Source: Agarophyton chilense
Taxonomy: Eukaryota; Rhodophyta; Florideophyceae; Gracilariales; Gracilariaceae
Length of the DNA stretch: 64,000 nucleotides
Assembly: GCA_030374765.1 (NCBI GenBank)
Contig: JARGXX010000025.1
Coordinates: forward strand, 1,240,001-1,304,000
Direction of reading: 5' to 3'
The position numbers were made by a program, and so were the translations under genes. Positions 22,200-33,255 of this stretch are shown here, piece by piece. Position 1 is the stretch's first letter; each line of letters opens with the position of its first letter. The notes under the pieces were generated by a model that saw only the letters and a list, made by a program, of their open reading frames with translations, did no database searches and was not told where the DNA came from.

Positions 22200-23420
22200 G
22201 GACTGGTTCTTTGGTGTATCGGGGGAGCTGGGAGCTTGTGTCACCCGATCAATCGATACGGTGTCCTGTAGGCCGTCGATTAGTAACGTAATGGTATGTT
22301 GATTGGCTTTAAGAACTTTGTATTGTCCCAGAGATCGGTAGAAGAGCTTCTCCGTAGTGTCCTCGAAGTCCTTACTATCCCTCGGTGGCCGGTACAGTTA
22401 AACCATTTCTCCTTTCCCAAAGGTCGGTGTGTTCCGACCGGCCTTGTCGCAACTGACCTTTTAACGCCGTTGGGCTTTGGTGAGTATAGTTCTAGTCGAT
22501 TGGATAATGCTGTCGATGTGTCGGCGCAAGTAGTGTTTCGCCTTAGTATGAGTCATTCCTTCGGTTATGTCCAGGAGTATAATTGACTTTTGAAGGTAAA
22601 CAGCTATCGGCGGTGGCGATCTCGTGAGCGTTAAATCAAAAGGTGTTGTCCCCGTGGAAGCGTGTACTTGAGTGTTGTAGGCATAAAACGGTGTCTCAAC
22701 GTAGTAGTCCCAGTCCAACTGGTGCTACGATACGTATTGTGCCAATCGGTTCAGAAGGGTACGGTTGAAGCGATCGGCTTGGCCATTGCTTTGCGGGTGT
22801 TATGCCGTTATGGTTACATGTTTGGTACATAAGGAAGCACAAACGTGCGAAAAGAATTTGGATACAAACTAGCTGCCATTATCCGAAAGGAGGTAGACTG
22901 GTATTTCATAGGGATATGCCCAGTGGGACAAGAATGCCGTGGCGACATCTGTGGCTGTTGTCTTTTCTAGAGGTAGGGCTCAGGTAAGTTCGGTAAACCT
23001 TTCGGTTATTACCAAGGCAAACCCTTTCCGATGGAACGACGTGGGCAAAGGTCCAATTATATCCATCGCGACGAGTTCCATCGGCCCTGCAGCGAAGAAA
23101 AGTTTCAATTTGGTTTGATGGTTGGCGCAATATTCTCGGATTTGACCCCATGAAGTGCAGTTCCGTGCGGTTTGCCATAGGTCCTGCGCCATTAGTGGCC
23201 AGTAGAAGAACTTCCTTAGGGTCTGGTACATTCGCCCGCCTCCAGGGTGACCAGCCAAGCGAGGAAAATGGGCGAGGTATAGGAATCGCATCCTCAGTGA
23301 TCCTGGTATTACCCGTTGGAGTGCGCCATCCAGTGGTTCGCGGCGGCACAGTAGTCCTAATCGGTCGTAGTCGAATAGGAATGCAGGGTTTTCTACTAAT
23401 TGGGCCTTTTCCTTGCATTA
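22200..23420 (-). pseudogene. Integrase with GPY/F module, element A'
   Basis: Minus-strand integrase remnant. It has YLAHFPRLAGHPGG and CTSW, where the second Cys of the zinc site is now Trp, VAMDIIGPLP with the first catalytic Asp, and further on YYVETPFYAYNTQVHAS and FDLTLTRSPP of the C-terminal half. Several stops and frame changes occur near 22450, 22720-22980 and 23290. It is close to the integrase of A, which has kept CTSC but lost the first Asp. Confidence 0.85.
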
Positions 23421-23533
23421 ATCGTCTTCGACCTGCGCCTTTAAGAGCTCCTCAATAGGTATAGGGAGGAGTTCTTTTCCTCTTGGGTTTTTACATTAAC
23501 CTGAGGTGGTGTCGAATTGGGTGGTACTGTCTC

Positions 23534-24100
23534 TCAGTCCAATAAGTAGACTTCATTCTCCCTTACCGCAGGATCATCCATTTTGACCGTACCCATAAGG
23601 TAATCCGTTTCCGTATTATCCTGAGGTCCATCATCGGTGAAGGGAGTAGAAATGAGTTCGTCCAATAGCGTGTCATCAGTTCCGTCTGTAATGATTCGCG
23701 AGAAGGCATCTGCGGCCTGGTTCTTGATGCCTGGCCTATAGTTTATATCATAGTAATACTCTGACAGCCTAAGGCGCAAACGAGCAAGGCGACTTGATGC
23801 GTCGGTCAAATTGAGTAACCAGCGAAGTGAATCGTGGTCTGTTCTAAGGTTGAACCTAGTTTCCTCAAGGTATGGTGGTCTTCTTAATACAGACCATACT
23901 ATCGCGAGACATTCCTTTTCGGTAGTACTGTAGTTTCGCTCCGCGCTGGTGAGCGTTCTGCTCCAGTATCCATTAGGTCGATGATCCTTTGGTGAATCTT
24001 GTTCCAGTAGCAATCCACATCTTACTTGGGCATCAAAAGCGTCTGTGTCCAAGACAAAGGGCCTATTGGGTTTTGGTAAAGCCAGTATGGGTGGGTTCAG
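23534..24100 (-). pseudogene. RNase H of element A'
   Basis: A 172-codon open stretch holds the whole RNase H: MDTDAFDAQVRCGLLLE, TEKECLAIVWSVL, LRTDHDSLRWLL and AADAFSRI. The acidic residues expected for activity are present. The link to the reverse transcriptase is interrupted by a stop near 24100. Confidence 0.88.
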
Positions 24101-25020
24101 CTATTTGTCTTTTAGAGTCTGAAATGTCTGATATTGGTCCTCGGTAAGGCATTCATACTCCGAAGGTGTTTCCTTCTTCAATACTGCGTTGATAGGGGCT
24201 GGATTTTTAGCAAATCCTTGGACGAAACGTCGGTAAACATTGCACCAGCCCAAAAAGGATCCTAGTTCCGTGTAGGTTTTGAAAGTTTTAGCCTGGCTGA
24301 TCGCATCCGTGGTCCGTTTGGCTACCTTTAACTTTCCTGGAAGGACGACGTGACCGATGTAGTTCACTAAGGCCTGATAGAAGGCACATTTGCAGAGTTT
24401 CAGTGTTTCTCCGGCATCCTGTAGAATTGTTAGCACTGTCCTAACGTGGAAAATGTGTTCCTTCAGGGTTCGTGAGAAGATTATTACGCAATTTCAATAG
24501 ACGAAGGCGAATTTCCATTTAGTTTTGGACTGTATGATGTCCATTACCCGTTGGAAGGTCGCTGGCGCATTTTTGAAATCAAAGGAAATACGAGTAAATC
24601 TGAACAGACCTTCAATGGTGGTGAAAGTTTTCAGCCCTCTCGCATTCTCAGCCATAGAGATTTTCTAATATCCGGAATTAGCGTCCAGTATGGTGAATAC
24701 GGCTGCTTCACCTAAAGAATCTACAGAGTCATCCATACGGGGTATCGGGTATTAGTCCCTCTTGGTTACTGCGTTCAGCTTTCTATAATCAACACAGAAC
24801 CTGACGGAGCCGTCCTTCTTCGCCGCGAAGACAAGGGAACTTGTCCATTAGGATTGGTTAGGAGGCCCCGGCTCTGTGACGTGAGCTTTGCGCATTTTGC
24901 CCATCTGGTCGGCGACAATTTCCATAGCCTTCAGACCTGTACGGTATGGGTGCTGGAACTGTGGTCTAGCATCATCCCGAAGGTCAGAGTCTGTTTGGGT
25001 GCATGTCCATTACTCCATTG
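24101..25020 (-). pseudogene. Reverse transcriptase of element A'
   Basis: Degenerate minus-strand polymerase. FTILDANSGY-type sequence is visible near 24680-24700 and the thumb and connection at 24101-24436 (CKCAFYQALVNYIGHVVL, LGSFLGWCNVYRRFVQG). At the active site (about 24480-24500) the expected YxDD reads Y-stop-N-C before VIIFS, so both catalytic Asp are lost. Relative to A about 285 bases between the protease and the polymerase fingers are missing. Confidence 0.82.
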
Positions 25021-25039
25021 GCCATCAAGGTGAGGTGCT

Positions 25040-25570
25040 TAGAACCGTTTTCGGGTGGTTCTGTATCGCCACGAGACCTGAGGACTGGGAATGGATCGAT
25101 ACGGTGATTTGGGTCATCGGGGGTATCGTTATGGCTTTCGATAAGCGAACCTTATTGGACTTAGTATCTTCGGAGATAACTGCTCGTTTGAGATTAGCTT
25201 CTGGCCCTGGGGCGGAACCAACTATGGAGATGGAAGGCGCGCGGTAGAATGCAATTTTTCTAAGGCCTATATGAATAGCCTTAATGTATCGATCGATGAA
25301 GGAGGTCCGTAGGATTGCGTCAGCACCCATGTTAGGTCAAACAAGGAACCACGAGCGGACTCTGAATCGTCCTCAATGTATGTAAAGTGGTACTATCCCT
25401 TTAATGTCCATTGGTCTACGTGATGCATCGGTAATCCTGGGGGAATTATTTCCCTGAAAGAATTCTTGCCAACCCAGTGGGAGTAGCTTAGGATGGACCA
25501 AGTTGGGAACAGCGCCTGTGTATAATACGGCTGTGGTCACTCGAGAGTAGTTGGAACGGAGTCCCACGGT
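25040..25570 (-). pseudogene. Aspartic protease of element A'
   Basis: Minus strand VLYTGAVPNLVHPKLLPLGW: the catalytic DTG has become YTG, so this copy cannot cleave. Downstream the frame FIDRYIKAIHIGLRKI and then a segment toward reverse transcriptase (25025-25330) remain open for 101 codons. Otherwise nearly identical to A at 5231-5425. Confidence 0.82.
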
Positions 25571-25699
25571 TACTCGAGCTTTTCAGTTCTCTTTCCTGAG
25601 GATACAGACAGGGTCGTTACTGTGTTCAAATTGTGGTTCAACCTGAGTTCTCTATGCTGGGTGGTTGGTATTGGGGGGTTAAGAGCTCTTTGGCTCATG

Positions 25700-27817
25700 A
25701 CTGTCCAATTGGTTGAGGCAGGGGCTGAAAAAGGGAGGATTTGCCTCGCGTCGACCCTCTAAGGGTTTTCCGGTGGGGTTTCCGTTTCTTCCTGAGGATA
25801 AAATTACTTTTCGAGGTCGTCCGTAGGATCTATAATGGCGTGGACCTGTGGGGCTTTGATCGGAGTGTCCGGAAGCGTGGCATAGTGGGAGCTTCCAGGT
25901 GTTCCTGTGGCTCGTTGATGTGCCCTGTTGAATATTCCCTCGGATCTTTTCACCTTGTAATTCTCTTCCCTTAGGACTAGAAGATGTTTGCGAGCATCCT
26001 CAGGCAGACCCCTCGTGCATTCACAGAGTTGGCCCATGGAAAGGCAGCGGAAACAAGCCCTTGGTCAGCGACCAAAAACCTCATTGTGGAGTAGAAGGGG
26101 GGTTTACTTGGGTGTGGGTGGTCCAATGGTTGCTGTAATTCCCTGGGAAGTATATGATGGGGGGCCAGACGGAGGGGCACTGAAATGAACCGCGCGGATA
26201 TCTTCCTAGTCGGCATAATGGAGTGATGAATCCATGTCCGATTCCGTGGAGCTAGCCAAATGGGCTGGGTTTGGTTTACGCAATGGAGTCGCGTGTCCTC
26301 TGGATATATCAGCATTGCGCGTGGAAGTCCTGTATGGTTTTCCGTAACCTTCGGCGTAGGTGACGAGTCGTTGGAAGGAGTAATGTGGGTTTTCCGTGTG
26401 GTAATTACGGAAATGTGTCCTAACAGCAGGTAGTAATCCCATGATGAAAATACGTTTGAGCCTTTTTTCGGAGAATACGTTTCCACATCGGTAAGCTTTC
26501 TTCCATAGGTGGTTTGCGAAAGCCGATTCGGTCATGTTGGAGCTCTGCCTAAAAGATATTAATTCCTGGTAGGCATCCATTATAACGTCATCTGTGGCAT
26601 AGGTTCCCAAGAGGTAATGAACAACCTGAGGGTATGACCTGAGGAGCTCACGGTCTCGAGCATCCAAGAGGTCAGATGTACCAGATATCTTCGAAACCAC
26701 TCCGTCATGCGCCTGTCCCTGTGGAGAAAAATTGGAAAAGGTACAGAGCGGCGCCCTCGTGGACACCGTGCTGATCACAGGCGGTACGGAAAAAACTAAG
26801 AAACCTAAGGACAGCAATGGGATCGGAACCCGAGAACTTGTCCGTAATGGTTAGTTGCATCCGTTTGGCCCATTTGGCGACTCTTCGAGCCACAAAAACA
26901 GAATTTTTTGCAGGCCGGTCGGCCAATCGGGAATTCAGGTAGTCTAGAACGATAAGAAAAAGTTCGTTGGATGTTGTTAGGGGTTGAAGGCCTCGAACGG
27001 CAGCCTCATCCTCTTCCGAGTCGATCGTTTCGATTGAGTCCCAAGCGAAATCACTGGTGCCCGAATGGTCTCTTTTTTTACTCTTTCTGTTCTATTTTCT
27101 CCTGCGGTTACTTCGTTCCTTTCCAGCAGAATGGGGACCAAAAGGATCGATCTCTATATCAGATCTAATGGAGCCCTGAGGTCGCTGTCTCTCATATTGT
27201 CCTTTGAGTCGATCAATCTGAATCTCTTCTAGACGCGGAGCTTCTCTTCTGCTCCTAGATTGTCTTTCCATTGGATATTATTTATGGTGTTCCCGGCGAG
27301 GGGCGGGTAATACCGCCACTCCTGGGGGTTCGGTAGAGGATTACCATATGGAAACCGGATGCTTGACTTTTGGAGTGGTCCTCGGGAACGCATTGCCTGG
27401 CTGGCTAGTGACTGCTCCTTGAACGGCCTGTAGGAAGGAGTCTATGAATAATTCAGACTCCGTTACCTTAGGGATTATTCGCGTAATGAGGTAATCCGTA
27501 TGGTCAGCGATCGCCGTAGCGGGTCGCATGTGCACAATGGAATCCACATGGTCTGAGCAGAGCTCACGGAGACGGGTACAGAGAAGGTCGGAAAGCCCTG
27601 CGGGCATGTTCTGTCTAATTCCTTCGGTCTGCTGGGGTTCTCCTTAGGGTGTCCCTGGCCTAGAGGTGGCCCTGGTGAGGCTTTCTCGTAAACGCCCTGC
27701 CACCGTGGGTTCCCGGCGAATCCTTTCAGGGTTAGCCATGGGGGTCAGTGCTTCTTGCGGGTGGCTTCTCGTGCTCCTGCGGTCGCTCACGGCATCAACC
27801 TGAGGGCCGGGCGACAT
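25700..27817 (-). pseudogene. gag of element A'
   Basis: Start at ATG 27817 (MSPGPQVDAVSDRRSTRS-like). N-terminal part at 27341-27607 (MPAGLSDLLCTRLRELC, ADHTDYLITRIIPKVTES), capsid at 26206-26926 (SDPIAVLRFLSFFR, VHYLLGTYATDD, LWKKAYRCGNVFS), and a CFRC...CEC zinc-knuckle relic near 26030-26060 lacking the His. There are frame changes near 26720-26820, 26490 and 26210. It encodes the particle protein in an intact element. Confidence 0.82.
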
Positions 27818-27999
27818 CGTCAGCGTTGCAGTCGCAACCTGTTCTGCGGTAGGAGTCCTATGGTCTGTTCAGTTGGGTGTGTTTCCTGCATCCATGATGG
27901 CGGTTGCTTCTGTACTTGTGGTCCGTTGGGGAATTAAACCGAAGTCTAGAATCCGTATAATTCTTCTTTCCAGTGGTCAGCTCAAGTATACCTAAGTTA

Positions 28000-28017
28000 T
28001 TCTAAGTCGGGAGACCA
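28000..28017 (-). promoter_or_regulatory. Primer-binding site of element A'
   Basis: Minus strand TGGTCTCCCGACTTAGAA, three bases from the 5' LTR, identical to A and B. Confidence 0.85.
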
Positions 28018-28020
28018 AAA

Positions 28021-28466
28021 TGTAACGCAATGACTGGTGTGTCAGCGTACTGGTCTTAACCTGAGGTAGCGTGGTAGAGCGGGTCCTAAGGTCCGTATCC
28101 TTGACGGTGGCACTCCCCGAGTACTTGGTGCAATGGGCTGGCGTTTACTGCGTAGTCCTACAGGTCGGATCTACGGAAACGATGGCTTGAAGACCATTTG
28201 ATGGAACAATTGTACCAAAGAGTGTAATTTAGTATCCTGACGGTGCCTACCTGATTTTAAGGGAGTAGTGCCCCTCGAGCCAAGTAAAAATCAATTGCAA
28301 TGCGCTGGGATCTCCCTTGCCCTGTAAAGCTATTTTACCACACTGAATAAAATAAAATAATTATCTAAATTTGTCCAGCTGATGTCGACCAGTCCACGTG
28401 GCATCTGTAAGATACCTCAGGCCCTGGCGGCTTACTAGACACCATCTCAATCGTTGTACCTTCACA
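28021..28466 (-). repeat. 5' LTR of element A'
   Basis: 446 bases, TGTAACGC... to ...CCTTCACA. The outer flank AAAAT corresponds to AAAAC beside the solo LTR at 48436-48881, showing that this right end sits at the same ancestral site. Confidence 0.9.
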
Positions 28467-28928
28467 AAAATCTCTCGGTAAGTTCACAACTGACGGATCA
28501 GTTGAGGCGAGGACAAATCCAGATATCTCTTTAATACCTAGAGATCGAAGACACTTGGAATATTCAAAAAATGTGGCGGTTACTTCCAAGATAAATACTT
28601 AGAGCCATTCACGAACAAACTAACGGTGTTGTTTACATATATATTAACATAGATCCCAGTTGATGGGGGAATTCTTTCGCATCGTTGCGGACCCAAGACG
28701 ATACCTCTTCAAACAAATCAGATACAAGGAAGCTTCCAATTCTATAAATCGTGCCTTTGTGTGATTCAAGAAAGAATCTCCTTCTCCTATATTCCAATAC
28801 AAAAGTAGACGTTTAAATTAAATGGTGCATAACGGGTTGAGAGGCACGCATGCGATGCAGGTCGCTTCTTAGTTGCCGCTATCGTGTAATTCGTATTTGC
28901 ATGTGGCCCATCACTCCCTAAAAACAAC

Positions 28929-29183
28929 GAATATGGCCCAAATATGGCCGAGAGGTGGACGAAATATGGGCGTTCACGGCGATAATCTGTGAGAAAACAT
29001 GACTATCGATGATGGGCGTGTCTTGTTGAGCTAGACGGCCGTATTTCGGCCCTGTTTCGGCCCTGTTTCGGACTGTTTCTGAACAAGAAGATTTTCACAA
29101 CTTTATAAGTTTTACGTTGCCACAGGTCTTGGACCTAAACGCTCTTATTTTGTCTCCGTCTCGGCCAAATGTTGACCATATTC
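28929..29183. repeat. MITE-like inverted-repeat element, copy 1
   Basis: Ends are imperfect inverted repeats of 23 bases (19 match): 28929-28951 begins GAATATGGCCCAAAT and the reverse complement of 29161-29183 begins GAATATGGTCAACAT. Inside are short direct repeats of GGCCCTGTTTC around 29045-29070. The second copy is at 49338-49571. No coding capacity. Confidence 0.5.
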
Positions 29184-30309
29184 TGTGTTCGGAGGGCCAT
29201 CCAGAGATCTCCGAAGAACTCATTTACGCGTACCCAAGCTATTCATTGAAAATTTTAAAAAAATGAATATAAAACCATCTAAACATATTGCAGCTCGTCG
29301 TGCATATGTCACGAACCTGGAACGTGTACTTGTCTGTGCTTGGTTTGGCAGAAGGAAGCAGTACCGGCTCCGTTGCTTGTTCTGAGCTAATATGTAGCTT
29401 TTACTTCATACGAAAGCTGGATGCTGCTAGATTTTACACGCCAGTCCCCCCATTTGATCCATTACTGGTAAAAAGATGTAAAAAGCAAAGATCGAGGGGA
29501 TAGGTAGCTTTAAGTACGATACCGATGTCAGAAAACATAATCATTTTAATCGCCTTTTCGGCAAATAGTGAAGTGTGCGTTTGCAAATAAGGAGTAGGTT
29601 TTCAGCAAGCCTAAGTAGAAGGACGTCTTGAAAAAAACGGTAAAATCGAGTTGCTCTTCGATATGTATTGAAGATCCAATCCTGACTTCTATTCAATGGA
29701 TGATGTCTGTTATGTGCGAAACATGTGCGAAGTTACTAATACGGGTCTATACCAATGGAAGTCGAATGATTGTAAATGTTCTGGTTTATAGCGAAACAGA
29801 CGTCTATGTTATCCTAAACATATGTACAGAACAAGAAGTTAAGAATAATTTGAAATGATACGATAACAACTATTCTTCCAACCAAGTACATCGTCTCCTA
29901 GAATCTATGAGTTTTGTTGCAGTGGACCAATTCAGCGAACTTCTGAAGGAATTGAAAAGAAGAATCAGTAAACAAATAATCCTGAAAAAGGACGTGCTTG
30001 GATCATGAACAAAAGAAAGTGATAATGCACAAAACGGAAAAGGAAAATTCCACACTACGCTTACTCTGCTGCCTCCGAATCCTTTCAGACTAAAGATAAA
30101 TAAACTAAGAAGAACATTCATCGAACAATTAAATTCTAAGTAGAGCAGAATAAGCAACAAGGAAAAACAACGCATGAACATAGACGCCAATGGAGATGAC
30201 CAAAGTCCATCACAGGGTTCGGTCAATGATTCTGAATCACTACTAACTGAAAAGGTTATCACAGCAGCTCAGAATATTGCATTTGATATGATATACAACG
30301 TTGATAGTC

Positions 30310-30401
30310 GGTGAGTCGTGACCATGGTTCTCATTTACATGGTTCTCAGTAGTAAGAAAAAAGTAGTAAATGATGAAACCCCCTTGGTCTTGTTTCAGTG
30401 T
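30310..30401 (+). other. Possible spliceosomal intron
   Basis: GTGAGT at the end of the frame QNIAFDMIYNVDSR and CTTGTTTCAG 92 bases on match splice consensus sites. Copy 2 has the same sites (about 50719-50810). Splicing would add only VSK before a stop, so the evidence is weak. Confidence 0.25.
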
Positions 30402-30640
30402 TTCCAAATGAGTTACTACTTGGTTTAAGCTTACAGTCTTTCGTGGGAAGGGTTTTCAATGGCGAGGAGAATTGCAGACGTTATAGAACATTAAGGAATG
30501 GGGGACAACTGTTGGGATGAACCAAGCTATGAAAAACATCCGAACAATTATGGAAAGAGTCCAATTACACCCATCCCTATCACCAAGAATGCTAGTTATA
30601 AGCTTTAAATACGTAAGGCGGTTGAAGATGTTGATAAAAA

Positions 30641-31480
30641 TTAGCTTCTTGAAAAAAAGACGAAGATATCGAGCACCATGAAAGCCACAAGTATGGCATA
30701 AGAAAGAGCTGCACCCGCCTTAATTTCTTCTGTGGAAGCACTATCATATGCTTCCTCAAACATAGTAACTATAAGTTAAACATCACTCTTGGGTTTACTA
30801 CTAGGCATTTGGTTCTATTTGTTACCGTGCTGGATACCGGAGCGGGACCCAATCTGGTGAATGCGAGACCATTACCACCAAGGTTGTTGGACAGTATAAA
30901 GCCCTGCACATTGCAGAGCCCACTCTTGGATGCTGACAATAGACCTCTTTCACTCAGTGGTTATATTACCCTTATGGTCATAGTAAAAAACGGAAGGTAG
31001 GAGTCCGCTTTATTGTGATCAACCAACTGGAAACAGCTTGTATCCTGGGGGCACTGTTTATCGACCGCCATTTCCGGGGTATTTTTTCCGGATCCCATAC
31101 GTTACTTTTCAACAATGGACCACGCATATCCATTATTGGTAAGCGCAGAGAACCTCAGAAACAGAACACCAGGCGGGAGGGTGCAAACCAACCAGCGGGT
31201 ACAATATCTTATAAGGTCCGGTTAGCCCGTAAGGTATGCATTCCACCTTCCCACCAAATTGTCGTACAACTCACATCCTTGCGACCAGGTATGGTATCAA
31301 TTCAGAACCATGCCAAGTTCGTGGATAACACAAGACCTTATTGGCAAATTGAATTTTCGAGAACATACCGAACAAACAGTTCAAGGTATACCCAAGTAAG
31401 TTCAGCAACCACATTGTAAAACCCCCCAAAAATACCGATATCGGCTTAGCGCTCCAGCGGCGAGGTCACATCTTCACAAT
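30641..31480 (+). pseudogene. Protease and linker of element C1
   Basis: The frame from about 30660 leads into the protease core FVTVLDTGAGPNLVNARPLP with DTG. It then continues in another frame (31015-31419) with ACILGALFIDRHFRG, the second half of the protease fold, and the linker SYKVRLARKVCIPPSHQIVV. This resembles A and B in order and motif but is clearly a separate family. The gag region upstream is too decayed for me to define. Confidence 0.8.
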
Positions 31481-31639
31481 GAAACCGGTATGATCTCACG
31501 TAGACGAAAATGATGAGGAGGAGGAGGCGAGGGAGAATAAAAACCAGAAGGTAAAGAAAAAGGCCGAAAACAAAGTGAAGACCGACACCGACATGGAATT
31601 GGATGAAATGAAGGACTGGAGAGAGGAAGTAAACGTAGG

Positions 31640-32400
31640 CCTTAAATTTGAAAGAAACCGAAAAGATTACTCTCTCCAATAGAATTGTTCGAAACCATGT
31701 GATCGGGACGGCTGGGTATCATAGAAGCAACGCAGCGCCGCATAGACTTGGTGCCAGGCGCCAAGCCTACTCAAAAACAACCGTACCGGGCCGGTCGAAA
31801 AGTCTGTTAGGTAGAAGTAAAGGACGTGCATAGAATGCATTGAGAAGGTGTGACTGAACCCCAAAATGAGGAATGGCCAAGTCCCGTGGTGCTTGTGCGA
31901 AATCGAGTAGAATCCCAAATGCGGTTCTGTATCAACTATCGGAAGTTGAATGCCGCTACGGTAAGAGAATCGTATCCGATACCACGAATGGATGAATGCA
32001 TCGATTCTTTACGGGATGCAAATATATTCACCATACTTGATGCCAACTGCGGTTATTGGCAAATAGAAATACCCGAGGAAGACAGAGATAAGACCGCGTT
32101 CACCTTTCACGCTGGTCTCTACCGATTCCAACGAATGTATTTTGTTTTACGCGATGCGCAGGCAACCTTCCAACAGGCTCTTGGCATTATACTGTCGAAT
32201 TTAAGGTGGAAAACCACGAGCACGTTCGTACCGTACTGGATCTCCTCAGAGAGACTGGAGTAACTCTGAAGTTGAGCAAGTGCATCTTCTTCTTTGACCA
32301 GAAGGTAGAGTATCACAGGCACACAATAAGCCCAGGAAAACTCCAGGTAGCCAAATGAAACCTAAGAGCAGTACAAGAAGCGAAAACCGCTTCAAGCCAA
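31640..32400 (+). pseudogene. Reverse transcriptase of element C1 (active site deleted)
   Basis: An open stretch at 31850-32263 shows SQMRFCINYRKLNAATVR, YPIPRMDECIDSL, FTILDANCGYWQIEI with the first catalytic Asp, and AFTFHAGLYRF. Where C2 has TALAYIDDVVIYSKP, C1 lacks 54 bases (between CCAC repeats at about 32215), removing the YIDD active site in frame. The polymerase is therefore dead. The connection to RNase H (LSFIGFCNVYRRFIKG) follows at 32401. Confidence 0.9.
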
Positions 32401-33255
32401 ATGGACATACTCTCCTTCATAGGTTTCTGCAACGTCTACCGCAGGTTCATCAAGGGCTTTGCAAAGATTGCAGCCCCTCTGAACTGTCGTCTCCAAAAAG
32501 ATGAACCAGAAAGGTTCGTATATCTAGTATACGACGAGCTGGACTCCTTCTGTGTCTTGAAAGCGGCGCTGCTTTCACCTCATATATTGGCATAACCGAA
32601 GGCGGGAAAGCCCTACAAATTGGATACTGATGCCTCGGACACCCAGATTGGTTGCTGTCCAATGCAGGAGCAGGACGATCAGTAAAGGGCAAAAATTGGT
32701 TATTGGATCCGAGAGCTCACCGCGACGGAACAAAACTACTCCATCAGGGAAAAAGAATGCCTCGCTTTGTTATGGAGCATGTTTATGCTGCGACCCTACC
32801 TATATGGTGCCCGTTCTACTGTACGAACGGATCACGAAGCCTTACGGTGGATAGTAGGTTCAGCAGACGCTTCCAGACGGATAGCTCGATAGAGACTTCG
32901 ACTATCAAAGTTGGACTATGAAGTCCAATACCGTCATGGTATAAAAAATAACACCGCTCAAGCGATTTCCAGTTTAAATACGGATGGACTGCGCACCGAA
33001 CTGGTAGAAGATGATATACCATGCTTCACGATTCAGCTGGCACAACCATATGATAAGGACTAGGCAAATGTACTGTGGGATGATGAAGAAGGATGGAGGG
33101 AGGAATCACCTGAAATGGTAGGAGCCACCGAAGAAGGGGAGGACACTCCCATAAACCCGATTGGAACTATTGCGAGCGCAAACAACGGACACCTACTGCA
33201 GAACATTGAACAACCAAATTGGTATCAAAGGATCGCACTTAGACAAAGACCATGA
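32401..33255 (+). pseudogene. RNase H of element C1
   Basis: Across three frames the plus strand shows LDTDASDTQIG, REKECLALLWSM, VRTDHEALRWIVG and KNNTAQAISSLN, the usual Ty3 RNase H landmarks, followed by an acidic tail. Frameshifts near 32600, 32690 and 32900 and a TAG at 33061-33063 break it. C2 (53070-53717) preserves the same order with fewer breaks. Confidence 0.85.

Larger units (their letters stand above)
18506..28466 (-). mobile_element. Element A': family A Ty3 chromodomain retrotransposon with antisense gene
   Basis: A 9,961-base minus-strand element with 447- and 446-base LTRs, primer-binding site at 28000-28017, gag, protease, reverse transcriptase, RNase H, integrase and chromodomain, plus an extra gene on the opposite strand next to the 3' LTR. 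The two LTRs differ at roughly one base in eight by eye, so it is old. The flanks do not form a duplication (TTGCC left, AAAAT right), which suggests it is a recombinant of two insertions. A deletion of about 285 bases between protease and reverse transcriptase relative to A, and many stops, make it inactive. Confidence 0.93.
28467..30640. repeat. Duplicated region, copy 1 (paralogous to 48882-51030)
   Basis: Aligns along its length with the second copy, with more differences in the left half than in the right half. It contains the MITE-like element below, several short frames and no recognised gene. A frame at 29870-30010 (SFVAVDQFSELLKELKRR) and another at 30140-30310 (QSPSQGSVNDSESLLTEK) could be remains of the C element gag, but I cannot show this. 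Confidence 0.7.

Noticed and set aside
28021-28466. Family A LTR read as the 5' LTR of element C1
   Set aside because: No primer-binding site follows it on the C1 side, while a perfect one lies on the A' side, and the same LTR stands alone beside C2 with near-duplicate flanks.
29870-30262. Minus-strand open frame of about 130 codons, repeated at 50292-50672
   Set aside because: Rich in Phe, Leu and Ser, without domain or start context, and preserved only because the two copies are recent duplicates. It is opposite the splice-like plus-strand frame.
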